From positions 9,008,501 through 9,072,500 of the forward strand of contig JAQISU010000094.1 of the NCBI GenBank assembly GCA_029339505.1: DNA of 64,000 nt, read 5' to 3'. The DNA is from Unio delphinus (Eukaryota; Mollusca; Bivalvia; Unionida; Unionidae). Within the stretch, counting starts at the first letter, position 1. The number at the start of each line of letters is the position of its first letter. Position numbers and translations under genes: made by a program. Below, in pieces: positions 1 to 14,139 of this stretch. A model generated the notes under the pieces. It did no database searches. It was given only the letters and a program-made list of their open reading frames with translations, and was not told where the DNA came from.

Positions 1-2764
1 TGTCGTACGAGTTTACTGTTGGTTTTACCCGATATGAAAATTTATTTTGTCACATAGACACGTCCGAAAATATATTGCCTTCTTCTAATGGGTAATAAAT
101 TTGAAAAGACTGTTGAGGTTGATCTTCGAGTGCCTTCCCCTGTACTATATTGTGCTCTAATTTACTCTACGAGATAAAAGAAACACGTAATTCCTGCAGT
201 GAATGACCGTCTTATTCGTTATTGTAGAATAAGATAATATAGGAACATTTTACAATAAAAGGATAAATACAAATTTAAGGAAACAACTACATACCACGAG
301 CAGAATAATTTCAATAAATGTAATGCTGACAGTTATATACTAGAAATTCTGCATTTTTAGGTATATGTACATTACTTCTACAACTAGTAATTGATACATC
401 TCAAACACGTTAAAGAAATCGCACATTATTTTTTAATTTTATTTTACAACCAAAAGTGCCACAGTATGTAATTTCTTGATCTATCTCACCAAGCTACCAA
501 AATATACATATATCTCTTACTATTTGTATAGACTGTTTGACTGGACTGCTTTGCATGTGAAATGTATTATCAACACTAAAATGCTACTAAACATCTGAAT
601 CCGAACTTCAAAATTAAAAGGTATATCATATATTTTAACCCAGTCAGAATGTAAAAAACATGAGTTCCAAATAGTATAGATTCATCACATTTCTTACAAT
701 TATTAAATTTATCTTTCAACCACTGCTCAAGCTTTACATTATTTGTTTCTAGATTTAAATAATATATAGACCCTTTGCTCCTTTCTCAATCCACGAAACG
801 TACAGCATGATTATCTCGTATTTTGGTTTGTATGAAAGCAATGTGTACACATACTTTTATATAGTATTTAAAATTAAGAATTCCGTAATTTAGAATAAAC
901 AATATAGGAGAATAAAATGTTTTATCTTAGTTTTTCAAACACTCATCTATAGGTTTTGCAGACTCGTGTTATTCTTTTTTTTTTACTACTACTATTACTA
1001 CTACTACTACTACTACTACTACTAATAATAATAATAATAATAGTAATAATGCAATTCTGAGTTCTTTCTTATTCATCACAATATATGATAATTAGACGTA
1101 ATATCTTACTGCAAAAGTTGTATTTCATTAGTCGATTTTCAGCTTTTTAATTCCAATTACATCTCACCTATTTTAAGGAACTTTAATATCAAGGGCACAT
1201 GATCCAACAATGATCCTGTCAGATGATGCAAAATCTGTAATTCATTATAAGACTAGAAGGAAGTTACACATGCAACTATACTAATGTCTTCCCAATATTT
1301 TATTCATAACTTTCATGTCTCTGGTATAGTTGAATTACACTTTACTGGTAAAAATATCATTTTTCAACTGTATCAATTGTTACGTTCTAAGCAAATAGCT
1401 GCGATGGTTACAAATTTAAAATAATACTGGTAAGATCTTTAAGCAAATTGTGATTAAATATAGGATCGAAAATTACGTATTCATGGATGATCAAGACATG
1501 TTTTATTTCGGAGTAATTATTTAGTAATTATTTAGTCGGGGTTTCGTGGCTCTTTAAATCATATTATATATTAAATGCTTCCATACAATATTGAATTTAT
1601 TCAATCTTGAGACCTCAATTATAATGATCTGGATCAATCACGTATCTTTAAACATCATGTGGCCTTGCATTCCACATGAATGTATTGAAATAAAGCCAAC
1701 ATCAACTACTAAATGTCCAACACTCCAACAGTAGCATGGTGTTGTAGCGGTGAAGCATTGTGATGAATCAGGATAAGATTGAACTAGTATATACATGTAG
1801 ATAAAGCAAATGATTCAATTAATGTCTTTGATGGTAATGCTTTTAATTATCTAACAATTCTCTATTCTTCCAGTAAATCTAAATACTAGACTTGAAAACA
1901 TTGTCCATACGAATTTAAAATTGAATAACTTCCTAATTTAACGGATAACCGTTCAGATTTTAATATTTGAAGTTCCAACCATAATTTTAGTTTTGCGTAT
2001 GTCTGTTACAACATTGTTGATATTATAATGTAATAAATTTGGAGTAAGTGTTAGTGAATTTGAACCATGCTTGGGTCGTTAGTAGTGATTTTGGGTACAA
2101 GCCGAATGACTGTCCCTGTTGTAGTAACATAGTCCATATTAAAATTCAGTGGTGTATACAAGTAGTGTGATTGAAAAGGCAGCATTTATGGTTGGAAATC
2201 AGTAAATTATAGAATGGAATCAATAAGTTGGAACTTGGTAGGTACCGTTTATGTGGCCATAGTGGAAAATTGGCGTATGTATATGAGTGTGATACGCCGG
2301 AAATTCTGTGGATGGACTGGCCTAGGGTCGCGCAGTTAAATATTTCCCAGTTAGTAAGGGAATACTGGTGTAATTTCTATGGCATGACAAGCTATCGGTA
2401 CGGAAAACGGATGATAATGAAGAAAAACCATGTAAAGGTGCAGTTAATGGACGTTTGGGCAAGTTGTCTCCTCTGGGTCGCCCATTGATTACAGCAAAGA
2501 TTAATAATTATAGCAGACACGTCTTTCTTTCCATTTTACAACTTAAGTTGTATGGAAGTCTTTGGAAATTTGGGGAAAACATATGACTTCCAGCGTGACT
2601 CGCGCCAGGGTTTTGACACCGCTCGGTCAAGTGAATACCCCTGTGCTTGTAACAATATTAGCATACATGATCAGTGCCATGTGTTCGTGATCATGATTCC
2701 ACACATTATTTACTAAGGTTCAATAAGTACCTAAATAATTTCGAAACTTTCTACTCCCTTTCTT
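1..2764. other. Non-coding AT-rich sequence
   Basis: No gene recognised on either strand. The longest frame (2228-2488, 86 codons) has no recognisable motif and no supporting splice structure. The only clear structure is the trinucleotide repeat at 982-1048. Confidence 0.6.
982..1048. repeat. (ACT)n/(AAT)n microsatellite
   Basis: A run of ACT units changes without a gap into AAT units, with a few interruptions. Simple repeat; no gene context. Confidence 0.95.
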
Positions 2765-3214
2765 ATAGTTGCTCATATATTTTCTGACCAGCCAGCAATC
2801 GATTGGACATGTCACCCTTGCGACATTTAAGTTAACAACATAGTATCCAATGTTTATGATCAGGACACTGGTTCCAGAGTATTTTCTTCCCAGCACAGAA
2901 CCGTTAAATCTTGAATTTCACTCGCTACCACATCTTGTTGACGTTATAACTGCACGTGCCTTCCATGAGAATAGACCTTACTTGTATGTAGTTGCTCTTC
3001 TAATTCTGACAAGGCAGCTATCTGTTCGACATGTCACCCTTGCGACATTTTTAAGTTTACAACAGAGTATCAACTGTTTCTGATTAGGACACTGGTTCCA
3101 GGGCATTTTGTTCGCAACAAAGAACCGTTAAATCTTGAATTTCACTCGCTACCACATCTCTTTGACGTTACAATTGCACGTGCCTTCCATGAGAATAGAC
3201 GTTATTTTAGTAGG
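2765..3214. repeat. Tandem duplication, about 223-bp unit, two copies
   Basis: Two head-to-tail copies. Shared landmarks are GACATGTCACCCTTGCGAC at 2806 and 3028, and GAACCGTTAAATCTTGAA at 2898 and 3122, so the period is 222-224 bp. The copies differ by scattered substitutions and small indels, so the duplication is not recent. Frames in each copy do not match a known protein. Confidence 0.9.
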
Positions 3215-3536
3215 ATCTCTATTCTTGATTGTTAAAATGAAATATAGGTATTTCTTAGATGATGATTTACAGATAAATAATCAATTTCATCTGCACTTCA
3301 CAGGCGTCGTCCGCGATAATCGTGCACCTCACATCTTTACAAACAGACGGGTCAGTACAATGGAAATGTTATATCGTTGGGCTTATCAGACAAATTATTT
3401 TTAATTCATCTTTAAATTATGTTGCATGACATAAAACATTGATGATGTCAATGCTATCTGAATCATCTTCTGAAAGAAATAATCATATACTTATATAATG
3501 ATGGCGATGATTATGAAATTGAGTGATTTTTATACT

Positions 3537-3574
<38 letters not shown>

Positions 3575-6500
3575 CTAAGTTATAATCAACGAGTTAACTG
3601 CACCTTGCACGACAACTGCTAATTCACAGTGCCTAACGATTTTTAATCTCAATAAAGACTTCCTAAGTGGTATAGGATAAGGTGGGGTGGCCGTCATATA
3701 TGAATAGTATGACAGTCATAGGTAGGTGGGCAAAAAGCGACCAACAAAATGATGCAAGGCTATCGAAATAGGTTATCCTACACTCAATTTCAGCAACATG
3801 ATGCGCTCCAATACAGGTTCAGCCACTACCTTACATTCAAGAGTCGAGAAGGAAAAGAAACATCATAGGCGACTATCAAGCTACGATACCACACGTCCGT
3901 CCGGTAGAAGTAGATATATCTAAGCAACTGAAAGTCGTGACACGGGCGTCATATACATCATCAAAGTGGAGATATGAAACACGGGTGTTAATTTTAATCT
4001 TATGGTAAAGGTTATGATCTAAATGCCGGTGTACCATTGAACTATGCCAAACGATGAGCATGGCGAAATGCTGCCATGGTCACAAAGGAAGTCATCCCTC
4101 ACCCAATTTCAGAAAGATTACAGGTTCAGCTACTGCCTCTCATGCAAACGATAGAGTCGCAAAGGAAAGAAAGCAAAATCGCGATTTACTGTCAAGCGAC
4201 GATACCACACGGACATCAGCTCGATATCGAAATATTTAAGCCACTGAAAGTAGTAATATCGGCGTGATTGAAATCATTAAAAATGATATATGAAAGAATA
4301 GTGCTAAATTTAATCTTAGCATCAAGGTTGATAATGAAAATAATCTGAGCGAGGAAGTTGTCTTTGTGCCGTTATACTTAACGGCCGAACGAGCAGAAGG
4401 GTTGCTGTTGAGTTCGATTAATTAGTCGTAAAGATCGTATTGAAGATGTAGGAGCGCTTAAAAAAACTTTATTAGTAAGGGTTCAGGCTGACGGATAATA
4501 AGTTGTGAGGAGGTTAAACTTTATATTTTTTCAGTACAGTCCATTTCGAATTAAAGGAATATTATTTTGCCAAGGTGGATCTCATAAAGACTACCACACT
4601 TGTAGAAAACCAAGACAATCTATGCCCATAGAACTATAAAGCTGAGTAGGTATCAGGGAACGATACGCTTATGTAGTTATATATTTCTGATGACGTTGTG
4701 TTGCGAATCACAAACTGTGAGAACTTTAGCCCCACGATCTCCATCAACGCTTTTGGAACAGACAACGCACTTTACCCCATAGGTGTTTCCAAAAAGTTCT
4801 AGATAAGACAATCAACATGTTACTTCTTAAAAAACGATGAAAATCAGACAGTTGTATGGATCAAAGATCATTCCCAAGTTGTGTATAGTAGAAGCAGTAC
4901 AAATATTGAAACACATTTTCTCCCGATGCATCCACGCCATATTCCGATAGGACTCTCACGAGGACCAAACCATAGTATGTGCTTAAAGCCGTAAAGAACC
5001 TTCCCCTCAGAGCTGGGAAAAGTCAACTGTACTTTAAGCACATCAGATGTCTTTACCAAGTGTCATATAGACGAACAATGGGTGAGAGACCGCAGTTACA
5101 TCGCTTGCCAATAACAGAGGCAGTCTCCAGTCTGAGAAACAAACCTTACAATAATTCCACCTTTTGAAAAACCATGATACATTTATGATCTGGTTAGGCC
5201 TGAGGACTATGAGGACAAGAAACGACGACAGATGGCTTACCCTGTCGTCCAGTGCCGTATGCTCGTCGAGGATACACTCAATAAAGCTTGAAACAAATCT
5301 AACACGCCCCATATATATCGGCCACGCAGTCATTGGCCAGTCGAAATATTTGAAGTACAACTTTTAAAAGTGTTCGTTAGAGTGCTCAGCTGCTAGACAG
5401 CGACACCAACAGTTTGCTGTTGGAAGTCGATACAGAAAATATATATCGTGATATAGCGGATCATGAACTAAATCAAACATTTGGGAAGAAACAGGCTAGG
5501 AGACGATATGCTACTGTAGGGATGGTTTCGGTAATGCACTTCGCCAGTCGTTTGCGCCTGCGGAGAAGGGATATACCAAATCAGTAGTATGTGTGTCAGG
5601 ATTGTTTTATACATTGTTACAACTCTATGGCCTTAAACTAAGTAACAGAATAGAATGAAAACCAGCAAGTTTTCTAAATTTCAACATTTACTTTATTTCC
5701 CTAGATAATCAGGTGAACTTTAAAATCAACTGACATTATCATGAATTAAATCACAACACTCCAAAATATTCTATTACAATTCTAAATGTATGAAGTGTAA
5801 ATTCAATTAAAGTGGGCGGTATTCCAAATCAGTTTCAGTATTGACTCTGTTGATGTGAATGTAGTCTCGAAAGAGGTAATGTACCTATGTCCTGAACGGC
5901 AATGATTTAATAACAGTTTTTTGATGTATCACAATACAAAAATTTAAAAAATGTTCTTGTCTAAAATCACTATAACTATACATTAATTTTGTAAGTCCAA
6001 AATATTTTTTATGAGCTCTTTGTATTTCCAGTGAATAATAATTTAAAAAAATTAAATCCATCCTAATGAAAAACATGACAAGAATGAGTAATCCTAAGAT
6101 ACACACGATTATATACATCTCTGCATCGTCTAGGTCGCAATTACCACGTTCTGACTATACTCTGTCACTTATGGAAACTTCTATTCTAGTTCAAAACTAT
6201 AAACATATTTACCATTAATAAGAATATGCAGAATCAACATATACTCACCGATAAAAAATTAGCTCTATGTTATATTGTTTGCTAAATAATTGTCTCTGGT
6301 GAGGTACAATAACTACTTGGCTTTGGACATGCTTAAGTATTACATATAGATGTATACAACATACAATTGTTAAGTAACGCCAACAAGAACATAAATGAAA
6401 TATACATAACAGCTTCCCTCACAATAACAAAGAAAAATTTATACAATAAAGCTTTTTTTGAGATAAATATTAGTCAGTATAAACGTGATTAAAAATTACA

Positions 6501-8752
6501 TAAGATGAAGCCTTGGGACTGGAACAAGTATATATGATGTAATATAATATTTCTGCACGTGAAAATGCATCTGCGATTAAACTATCTTTTCCCTTGGTGT
6601 GCTTCATGCATCCGGAAACATATGTTTGTATTCAAATCACAGCTAACGTAGTTCGCTATTTCTTGTAGCTGTAGATGTCAAAGTTTCCAACTAGAGTTAA
6701 TCGATTTTTCTGAATTTAGAACATTAGTTCCACAAAAGTCACTGCAATTTGATTGCATTCCGTCGCTTAAATCCTTGCTGTATGGGACATATACAACTAA
6801 ACTGATTGCTTGATTAACACGGCCATATATATGAACATACCCTTTACACAAATTAACATGACGGGAGTATTAGTAATGTAATTTACGTTACATACATTCT
6901 CTCTAACCTTATAAGGTTCACAATACATAGCCTGATGAAAATATTGAGGTCTGGGCAAGAGATCCAGAAATCTATTACCAGACCGAAAGTTTGTTTCATT
7001 TGTATTTTTCTCATATCTTGATTTCATTTGTTTACTTGGTTTTAGGTAAGAAATCGACACAAGTTACATTTACTCAGCTAAATAGTTGCAGATGAACCTT
7101 ACTTATCTTCTTGAATGGCCTTTCCTACCATTTTGCAAGTATGACACGATCTACAATTTTCATTATTTACAAACATCACTCTTTATTTAAGATTCGTGAT
7201 ACGTCTTCTTGACCAGAACGGGACCAGCCAAGAACATTTCATCAGCTAGATTACATAATTAATGTATCTATGACTTGATACAACATTTGATATAGCAGGT
7301 ACATCAGATAGGTCGATTTTCGCATAATGACCCAATTTGTAACAAAATAATAAACCTATGCTAGTGTGGCTTCAGTTTCGCTAATATCCCTCTAACACAA
7401 ACAAGAGATATCAGGATATTGTTCCTGCTCGACAATCTGTAATGGTAATATCTCACTATGATTAGCATAAAAAGGAGTACCTCTTTTGGCCATACTGTAG
7501 TAATGAAGAGGCAGAGTATAAATCGGAAATTTCATTTTCAATAGGATCAACATTCTAATCAAGACAAAGCTTGTCAGTTACAAGTTGATTAGCCACAATC
7601 GTATGACTTGCTTGGCCATTCTTCGGTAATAAATGAATAACCTCATATGTCCCTTAACATATGAATTGGGTAGAATTGGCAGAATCACGAATAGGTGATA
7701 CAGATTTTAGACATGAATTGTTCATAATTCTCCATATTAAAATCAAAATGGGCTTTGTTTGACAAAACACATATATTGCGCTCAATACCTTGACCTCTTA
7801 GAAAGAAAATCATTTCGACTTAGATTTTATTGACTTGCTGCGTTCTCTTTGCAGCAATCAAAAACATTATACCCTTTCTTCTTGCAATAGGTAGGGCAAT
7901 AGAATTATCTTTGATCAATCTTATCAGAGACCTGATTCCGAAACGTTGTGCCAGATTGAGATCTGGAAGCGATCGCATGAGATCGCAGTGAATCTTGGAC
8001 AACACAACTGCTGTGTGGAAGACATACTTTAAAAAGAAACTTTGTGAGTCAAGGAATAATTGTCAACTGTACGAACAGTATTTTCTATAGTTTCGATCAT
8101 TTTGCTCAAGGATGGTCCTAACGGCACTGCGGATCCAATTTATCAACTCTTCAATTATTAGTGTCTGACTGAGGTTATCGAAGTCTTAACCAACCCTGAT
8201 CTCAGCCCAATCCTATCAAATAATTTGTATTTTCCTCTTGCAAATTACACATGGTGCTGTTCAGTCTCTTTTTTTTGTTACAGATCCTTAACATATGTTG
8301 ATATTCATCTGATACCAAATCTTAATCTATCAAGATAAATTCCATAATCAGATCATAATCTGTAACTTTTTTGTACCAACATTGACGTGTATGTTTCATG
8401 AGCTTTGCCAATCTATATATCATATAATATAATTTGCAATAAAAGAGCCCATTTCTCGCTTGACAATATACAATTTTCAACATTGTTTTCAAAATGAGGA
8501 ACATATTTATCTACTTCTAATTCGTCAAAAGGGGATACAATTCTGTATGTCTAGTAACATAAAACTGAATTTCCATTTAAAAAGGGGAGAGCTGTTTTCC
8601 GATTAACAGCTCTATTTCTTTGAATCTTTGAAATTCTCTTTCTTCTTTTCTCTTTCTTTCTGCTGCAGTATTTTCCTCTTTGTGTGTTCTCTCTGCATTC
8701 TGTATTTCTTGCTTCGTTCTTTCCACCTTGCATATCCGTTTCCGTTACCCCC
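3215..8752. other. Non-coding sequence, no gene recognised
   Basis: Only short, unrelated frames are visible. It contains an (AAT)n run at about 3539-3574. The stretch from 3.9 to 5.4 kb is somewhat richer in CpG and short open frames than its surroundings, but I could not link these into a gene. Confidence 0.5.

Positions 8753-8802
<50 letters not shown>
8753..8802. repeat. (CT)n microsatellite
   Basis: About 25 uninterrupted CT units inside a broader pyrimidine-rich stretch from about 8630. Confidence 0.95.
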
Positions 8803-8804
<2 letters not shown>

Positions 8805-9688
8805 AAAGACTCGTTCTTTCTATATAAATATATTTGACTCGTTTTTCCTTTTAAAATGTAAGCTTTCTTAACTCATCTTGTGTTTTAATTTCAATTCTAT
8901 GTATTTCTTGTCAAAAGCTGTTGGACACTTACTAATCAAACCCATAGCAAGTTTACACAAAAAATTCTTTTCAACCAAATACTGGACCAAAATATTTTTT
9001 TTCTTGCTTCGTTAAAGAAGCATTCACCTCAGAAGGATCATATTGACTAACAAGCTATAACAATATAAACATTTTCAACTACTCATACCGTTCTTGGGGA
9101 GTATTTGATATAACGTTATCCACTCATGATCACTGTATATGTAGAATCCCACTAGTAAATTAAGTGTCCTTTTTACAAAGGGTTAGCATTTATTATATTT
9201 AAAATGGCAAATTGTTTTCATTCCTGTATGACTTTATTCACCAATAACCTACAAACGTTGCTCCTTGTACCAACCAACTAATCACGACAGGCGATACAAC
9301 CAAAGCATTTAGCAATCGTCCGGGTCTTGTCTTAGCTACAGAGGGACCTAATTACATTGTCGATAAGTCATTGTGGAACGCAGACGTTGCACATTTTACA
9401 GATCATATTTAAAGGACCCGACCTACCTTAAAACTAAAGTGAAGATGAATCGCCAAGGTTGCAACCTAATCCTGAAAGGACCGTACCTCTTCTATTTGAA
9501 TGGACCGGCATTATTTAATTTGCGAACCTTGATCCGCACATCTACTACAGTTAGGACGTACTTATACATATCTTTTACCACACTATAACTAGGTAAATAA
9601 ATGACTTTCGTCTGTTGCTCCTCTCTGAGATAGGAAACGCCAAACTGACGGCTAATTATATTATACGGAGACTTTAAGTCGATTTGCC

Positions 9689-9742
9689 AAATCGATTACT
9701 TTAGTAAAATCGATTACTTTAGTAAAATCGATTACTTTAGTA
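9689..9742. repeat. 18-bp tandem repeat, three copies
   Basis: Three nearly perfect copies of AAATCGATTACTTTAGTA in direct tandem. Each contains the palindrome ATCGAT. Confidence 0.9.
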
Positions 9743-11069
9743 ACTATTGTCTTGCGTACCCGAGCGACACTGAGGCCGTATAATATATTTTAACAGCTTC
9801 CTCACACACATCGTATAACCATAAAGTCTGTGATTCGGGTGAGTGGTACGCCTGCCTGTTCTGGTTAAAAAGCTTATTAAGTAAAGGTAGAAAATGGGGA
9901 TTATTAATGTCTTTTTGTCACTATTTTCATAAGTCACTAATGATTAATGAGTGGAAATTCATCATTGATGTACAGGCTTTAATCAACAGCACACAGTTGC
10001 AAGTGTTTATGCATGCACTTTATCTTCTATGTTATATTTTACTACGGTAATTACATTATATATGAAAAAACACAAGACATAATACAAACTGATACCACCA
10101 AAAACTTAATGTAATTTCTAAAAGCTTGGAATAGAAAATACAACAAATTATTGGCAAATGACGATCATGTTTTATTAAGACAACCCAGTGGAGAAGAGAC
10201 TGTACAAGCAATACCCTGGTTATGTACATATTTCATACTTTATAGGTAACCTAGAAACGCTCAACACGAGTGATGAGTAAAGTAAACTTAAAATCAGATC
10301 CCTTCAAGGTAGAATAAAATTGATTGATACACTTCGTGCAGTATTAAAGTGTAAGAACAAAACCATGTAATGAAAAATAAAACGTGAATAATGAGTTTTA
10401 TTAACCACAAGTTTCATTTTAGTTCATATCAACAGAATAAATGTGCAATGCCACATATGTGTTAAAACTAGTATCTGTGTACGCTACATTACCACATATA
10501 TCTTAGTCTACATCAGTCGATGATGTTGCATGTGTCTTTGTCGGGCTTCTTCAACAGTAGGGTCAACGATTTTCTAATATATCGTTATCACCCTAACAAA
10601 TGTAAGCGATTGTTTCAAATATAAAAGGACATTTCCGATAATAGAACATTGTCTGTGGAAAGTGTAAGTCATAGGTGAAATTGAAAAGAATATCACTTGA
10701 ATATAAAGGCATGTAAAGCCTGTATCACTTATTAGAATATTCCCTAAAAGTTATAGAAAGAGAATTGAGTCATATAATTCATGACAATTTACTGACAATT
10801 AACATTTCTTTTCTCTGACCTGCTTCACGAAAGATAATATTGTTTAAAGTATAAAACAATGTTATGATGTTGCAGAATTTCTAATATATGTAATAATATA
10901 CGACTACAATATTAACATACGTTAGCTGATATCAATATCTAAGACTAGAAACCAAACGAAACTGCGGACCAGTTATTGCATTGAATTCATTATAATTGAG
11001 TTACAGAAAACGTCTCAGAGATACAATGCATGTACCCCTTAAGTCATGATACATACAGATACATGAATG

Positions 11070-11073
<4 letters not shown>

Positions 11074-11154
<81 letters not shown>
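11074..11154. repeat. (CT)n(AT)n compound microsatellite
   Basis: About 24 CT units pass directly into about 16 AT units. Confidence 0.95.
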
Positions 11155-11156
<2 letters not shown>

Positions 11157-11490
11157 ACAATATTTGTTCAATGACGAATTTCCTTTTAAAATCTGTTCAA
11201 TCTATTGCACTATCCCAACTGGCTTAATGTTCATGACATTGATTTCATATGATCATTACAAGTAGGGTTATCTCTTTCTCGCCAACGTTCCTTAATCTAG
11301 AAGGATATTTTGAATTTTGTTCAATATAGACAAAAATCAACTTGCACTCTTGTAGCATTTGTCTGATGCACATTTATAAGATCCCGACAATAAATTTCTA
11401 CGTCTGGTACCGCTCTCACGCTTTGAACCGTAGAGATTTTTAAGATGAAATATTGAAGTATCGTCTATCCTATGTTGATATTTTACGGTA

Positions 11491-11814
11491 GTGTTGTGGA
11501 ACAATTTGACAATTGTTAAAGACTATGGAGGTTGCGATCTTTTGTATGAAGCCTTTAACATTGCCAAAGCATGCTACATAGTTTATCAGAATCGAATCAA
11601 TCCCGATAGCTCCACAGCAGTCATAAGAAATCATAATTCCGAGTTCATCAAAAGTCGATACTCAACCAAAGCTGTGCATTGGTTACATTACGTGTGCCAA
11701 AACAAGGAGTCAGATGCATCCATCATGCCCGAAATAGAGGAGGCCAAAATCCATTTGAAAATAATCAGTGGATGTCTGGGACTTAGATCACCCCCAGATC
11801 GTGAACGAATATAA
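11491..11814 (+). pseudogene. Unassigned coding-like frame, 107 codons
   Basis: An open frame from ATG to TAA with balanced amino-acid composition and few low-complexity runs, containing DYGGCDLLYEAFNIAKAC near its start and a charged helical stretch near the end. No family is recognised. There is no clear splice acceptor or donor, polyadenylation signal or neighbour in frame. It may be a decayed exon, part of an old mobile element, or a chance frame. The next 1.5 kb also holds short coding-like pieces in different frames, which favours decay. Confidence 0.25.
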
Positions 11815-12512
11815 TGGATGCTTTTGTCATGGATGCCCCTCCGGTTATCTTCAAAGGAACATGATTAACTGATCGCAACAAATACAACAATACATGATAA
11901 GGACGCCTAAAGATAGGACAAGAAGGGGTTACCACGTGTTTGAACTGTGGGACTATGACTACGATCGACGTTTGATAACCTAAACCCTATCCCAAGTTTA
12001 AGCGTCTCCTGGAAAATTACAGCTTGGAGGAGCCTTTAAACCCAGGCGACAATTGCACAATAGTCTACGCTATTAGTTGGCATAACATACTAAGTGATGC
12101 AACTCACGAAATCGAATAGGACAAAGCACCATTATATATGTTCTATCTGCCAAGATGTAGATAGGGTTATCATATTGGAACCTTGGTTAGCGAAGATGGC
12201 TGCATCACACTGATGAGAAAGAAGAAAAAAATCAAATACCTCGATGTGAGTTCGCTGTATCCTTAATATATAAATATCGTCATTTTCAAACATAGTTCCA
12301 AACTTACTGACATAGCAAAGCAATGTGAAGAACATTCTGCAAAATACGAAGACTTGAACAACGAATGCCCAGTCTTGTCCGCTACTCATTTGCAACATCC
12401 CGTCTTACCCTACCATTGCCAAGGAAAACTGATTTTTTTTCTTTTTGCCGTACCTGTGCTAAAACCTGTAACCAAGACTTAATCTTCACACCCAGGATGA
12501 ACTCACTTTAAC

Positions 12513-12767
12513 ATGAACATGGGTCAGCCTAAAATTGTTTCATGCTCCGAATCTGGGATACGAACTATTACAAATCTACGACATATACCACATTCCCAAC
12601 TTAGCAAGGTACCAAGGTCGATAACAGCCAGATGCGCATTTTCTCAGATTACGTCGATGCCTGTTAAAAACTCAAACAAGAAGCTAGCGGCTCTCCTTCC
12701 TGGTGACACACTACAAAAAACCAAGACAAATTTAACTAGGAGTACCATTCCAAGTAAGGTATAACTT
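12513..12767 (+). pseudogene. Coding-like remnant, weak Tudor-like resemblance
   Basis: Open frame of 83 codons. The segment LRHIPHSQLSKVPRSITARC followed by an acidic or Gly-rich turn loosely recalls the loop of extended Tudor domains (pattern LRxLP...xLPxQAIxC). The resemblance is weak and rests on recall. The frame has no splice context, and the flanks at 12.1-13.5 kb are broken by stops in all frames. Best read as an unassigned decayed coding fragment. Confidence 0.2.
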
Positions 12768-14139
12768 TAGACTTCGTCGAAAACAAACGAAGGAAAAATA
12801 TCATTTGCCTAAGATGATACAGAATGGCTTGTGGGCAGAAATGGCTTAACAGTCGTGTTTATCAAAGACGCAGTGCTTGGCAGATCGATGCCACAACTAC
12901 GACATGATTTATGATTAAGAAACACGCGGATGTTGTTCGTGGTGATTTGATTATGATAACTTGAAGCTATTTCTCGTTACCGTACGGACTAACCTATATT
13001 TCCAGGCATATTAAAAAGGGAAATACTTGCAAGACTGATGCGTCATTTACAGGAGAAACGCAGAGCTAGAAAGGTGGATGATTTCACACATACATAAGCA
13101 AAGGAGAGATTCAAGTTCAGTGTTAAACTGGAGTCCGATGCTGTGCTTAGAACTTGCCCCTGTATGACACAATAGAGAGTTAGGTACAAACATCCGCCAC
13201 TGTATGCTTTGTGAGTATGATTTCACTCCCCACCAAAGTTGTGACGAGGGATATTTCCACCCTATAAAATATCGTCAATTTCATGTAGAAGTCCAGTTGA
13301 CAACATATCTTCACACACGGTGAATATCATGCTTGATAATACTCCAGAGATCAAACGTCTGAAAAGAGTGATTCAAAGACTCCTAGAAGAGAAGAAGACA
13401 AAAATATATTAAGGTAGAAACAGAAAGAGACAATCACGATGTCGAGTTAAAAACAAACATTTAGTTTTCTGGTTTGCTAAGCACATGGCTGAACAATAAC
13501 AGCTCTGACCCACAAATATTGATACGAATGTTAAACCAATCCTCTCAGTTCAACACGATAAATGTATGATGATGAGCCAATAAGAAAAATTGGAATTTTA
13601 TCAGGATGACAGACGGAAGAAACCAACCAGAGCCCCGGTGAAGAAGGCAACCACCAACTATAAGAACAGAATATAACTGGTATTGGAGTGTCCGGTACCC
13701 CTAGTACGGTAATAGGCAGCACTGTATTAATAAGACACTATGTCCCCAGAAGACAACATATGACCTACCCGAAGCTTGTCAGCTAATGGATAGTGGCTGG
13801 CTTGGTAGAGCCGGTACCCTTAGAGCAACTCCCACGAAAATCTATGAGCCACCCCCACATCTCTTCCACGTCAGTCCAGTCATGAACAATTTTTAAAAAA
13901 TCATTTTAAACACACCTAACTGCCACATAGAGGTTCTCTATTTGGCTAGAGAACCATTTTGATAAATAGGTATTGAACTCTGGAATATGATCTTTTGTAC
14001 ACCCGTCAAAATTATCGTATATTACAGCCATGATCTCAACGGCGTTAATAAGTCACATTGACTCCATTTTGATGATTTCCCTCTGAAACGTCATGTACAC
14101 CTTGTAATCAAAATATGTAAATTATCTTGAGTGTAGCTA

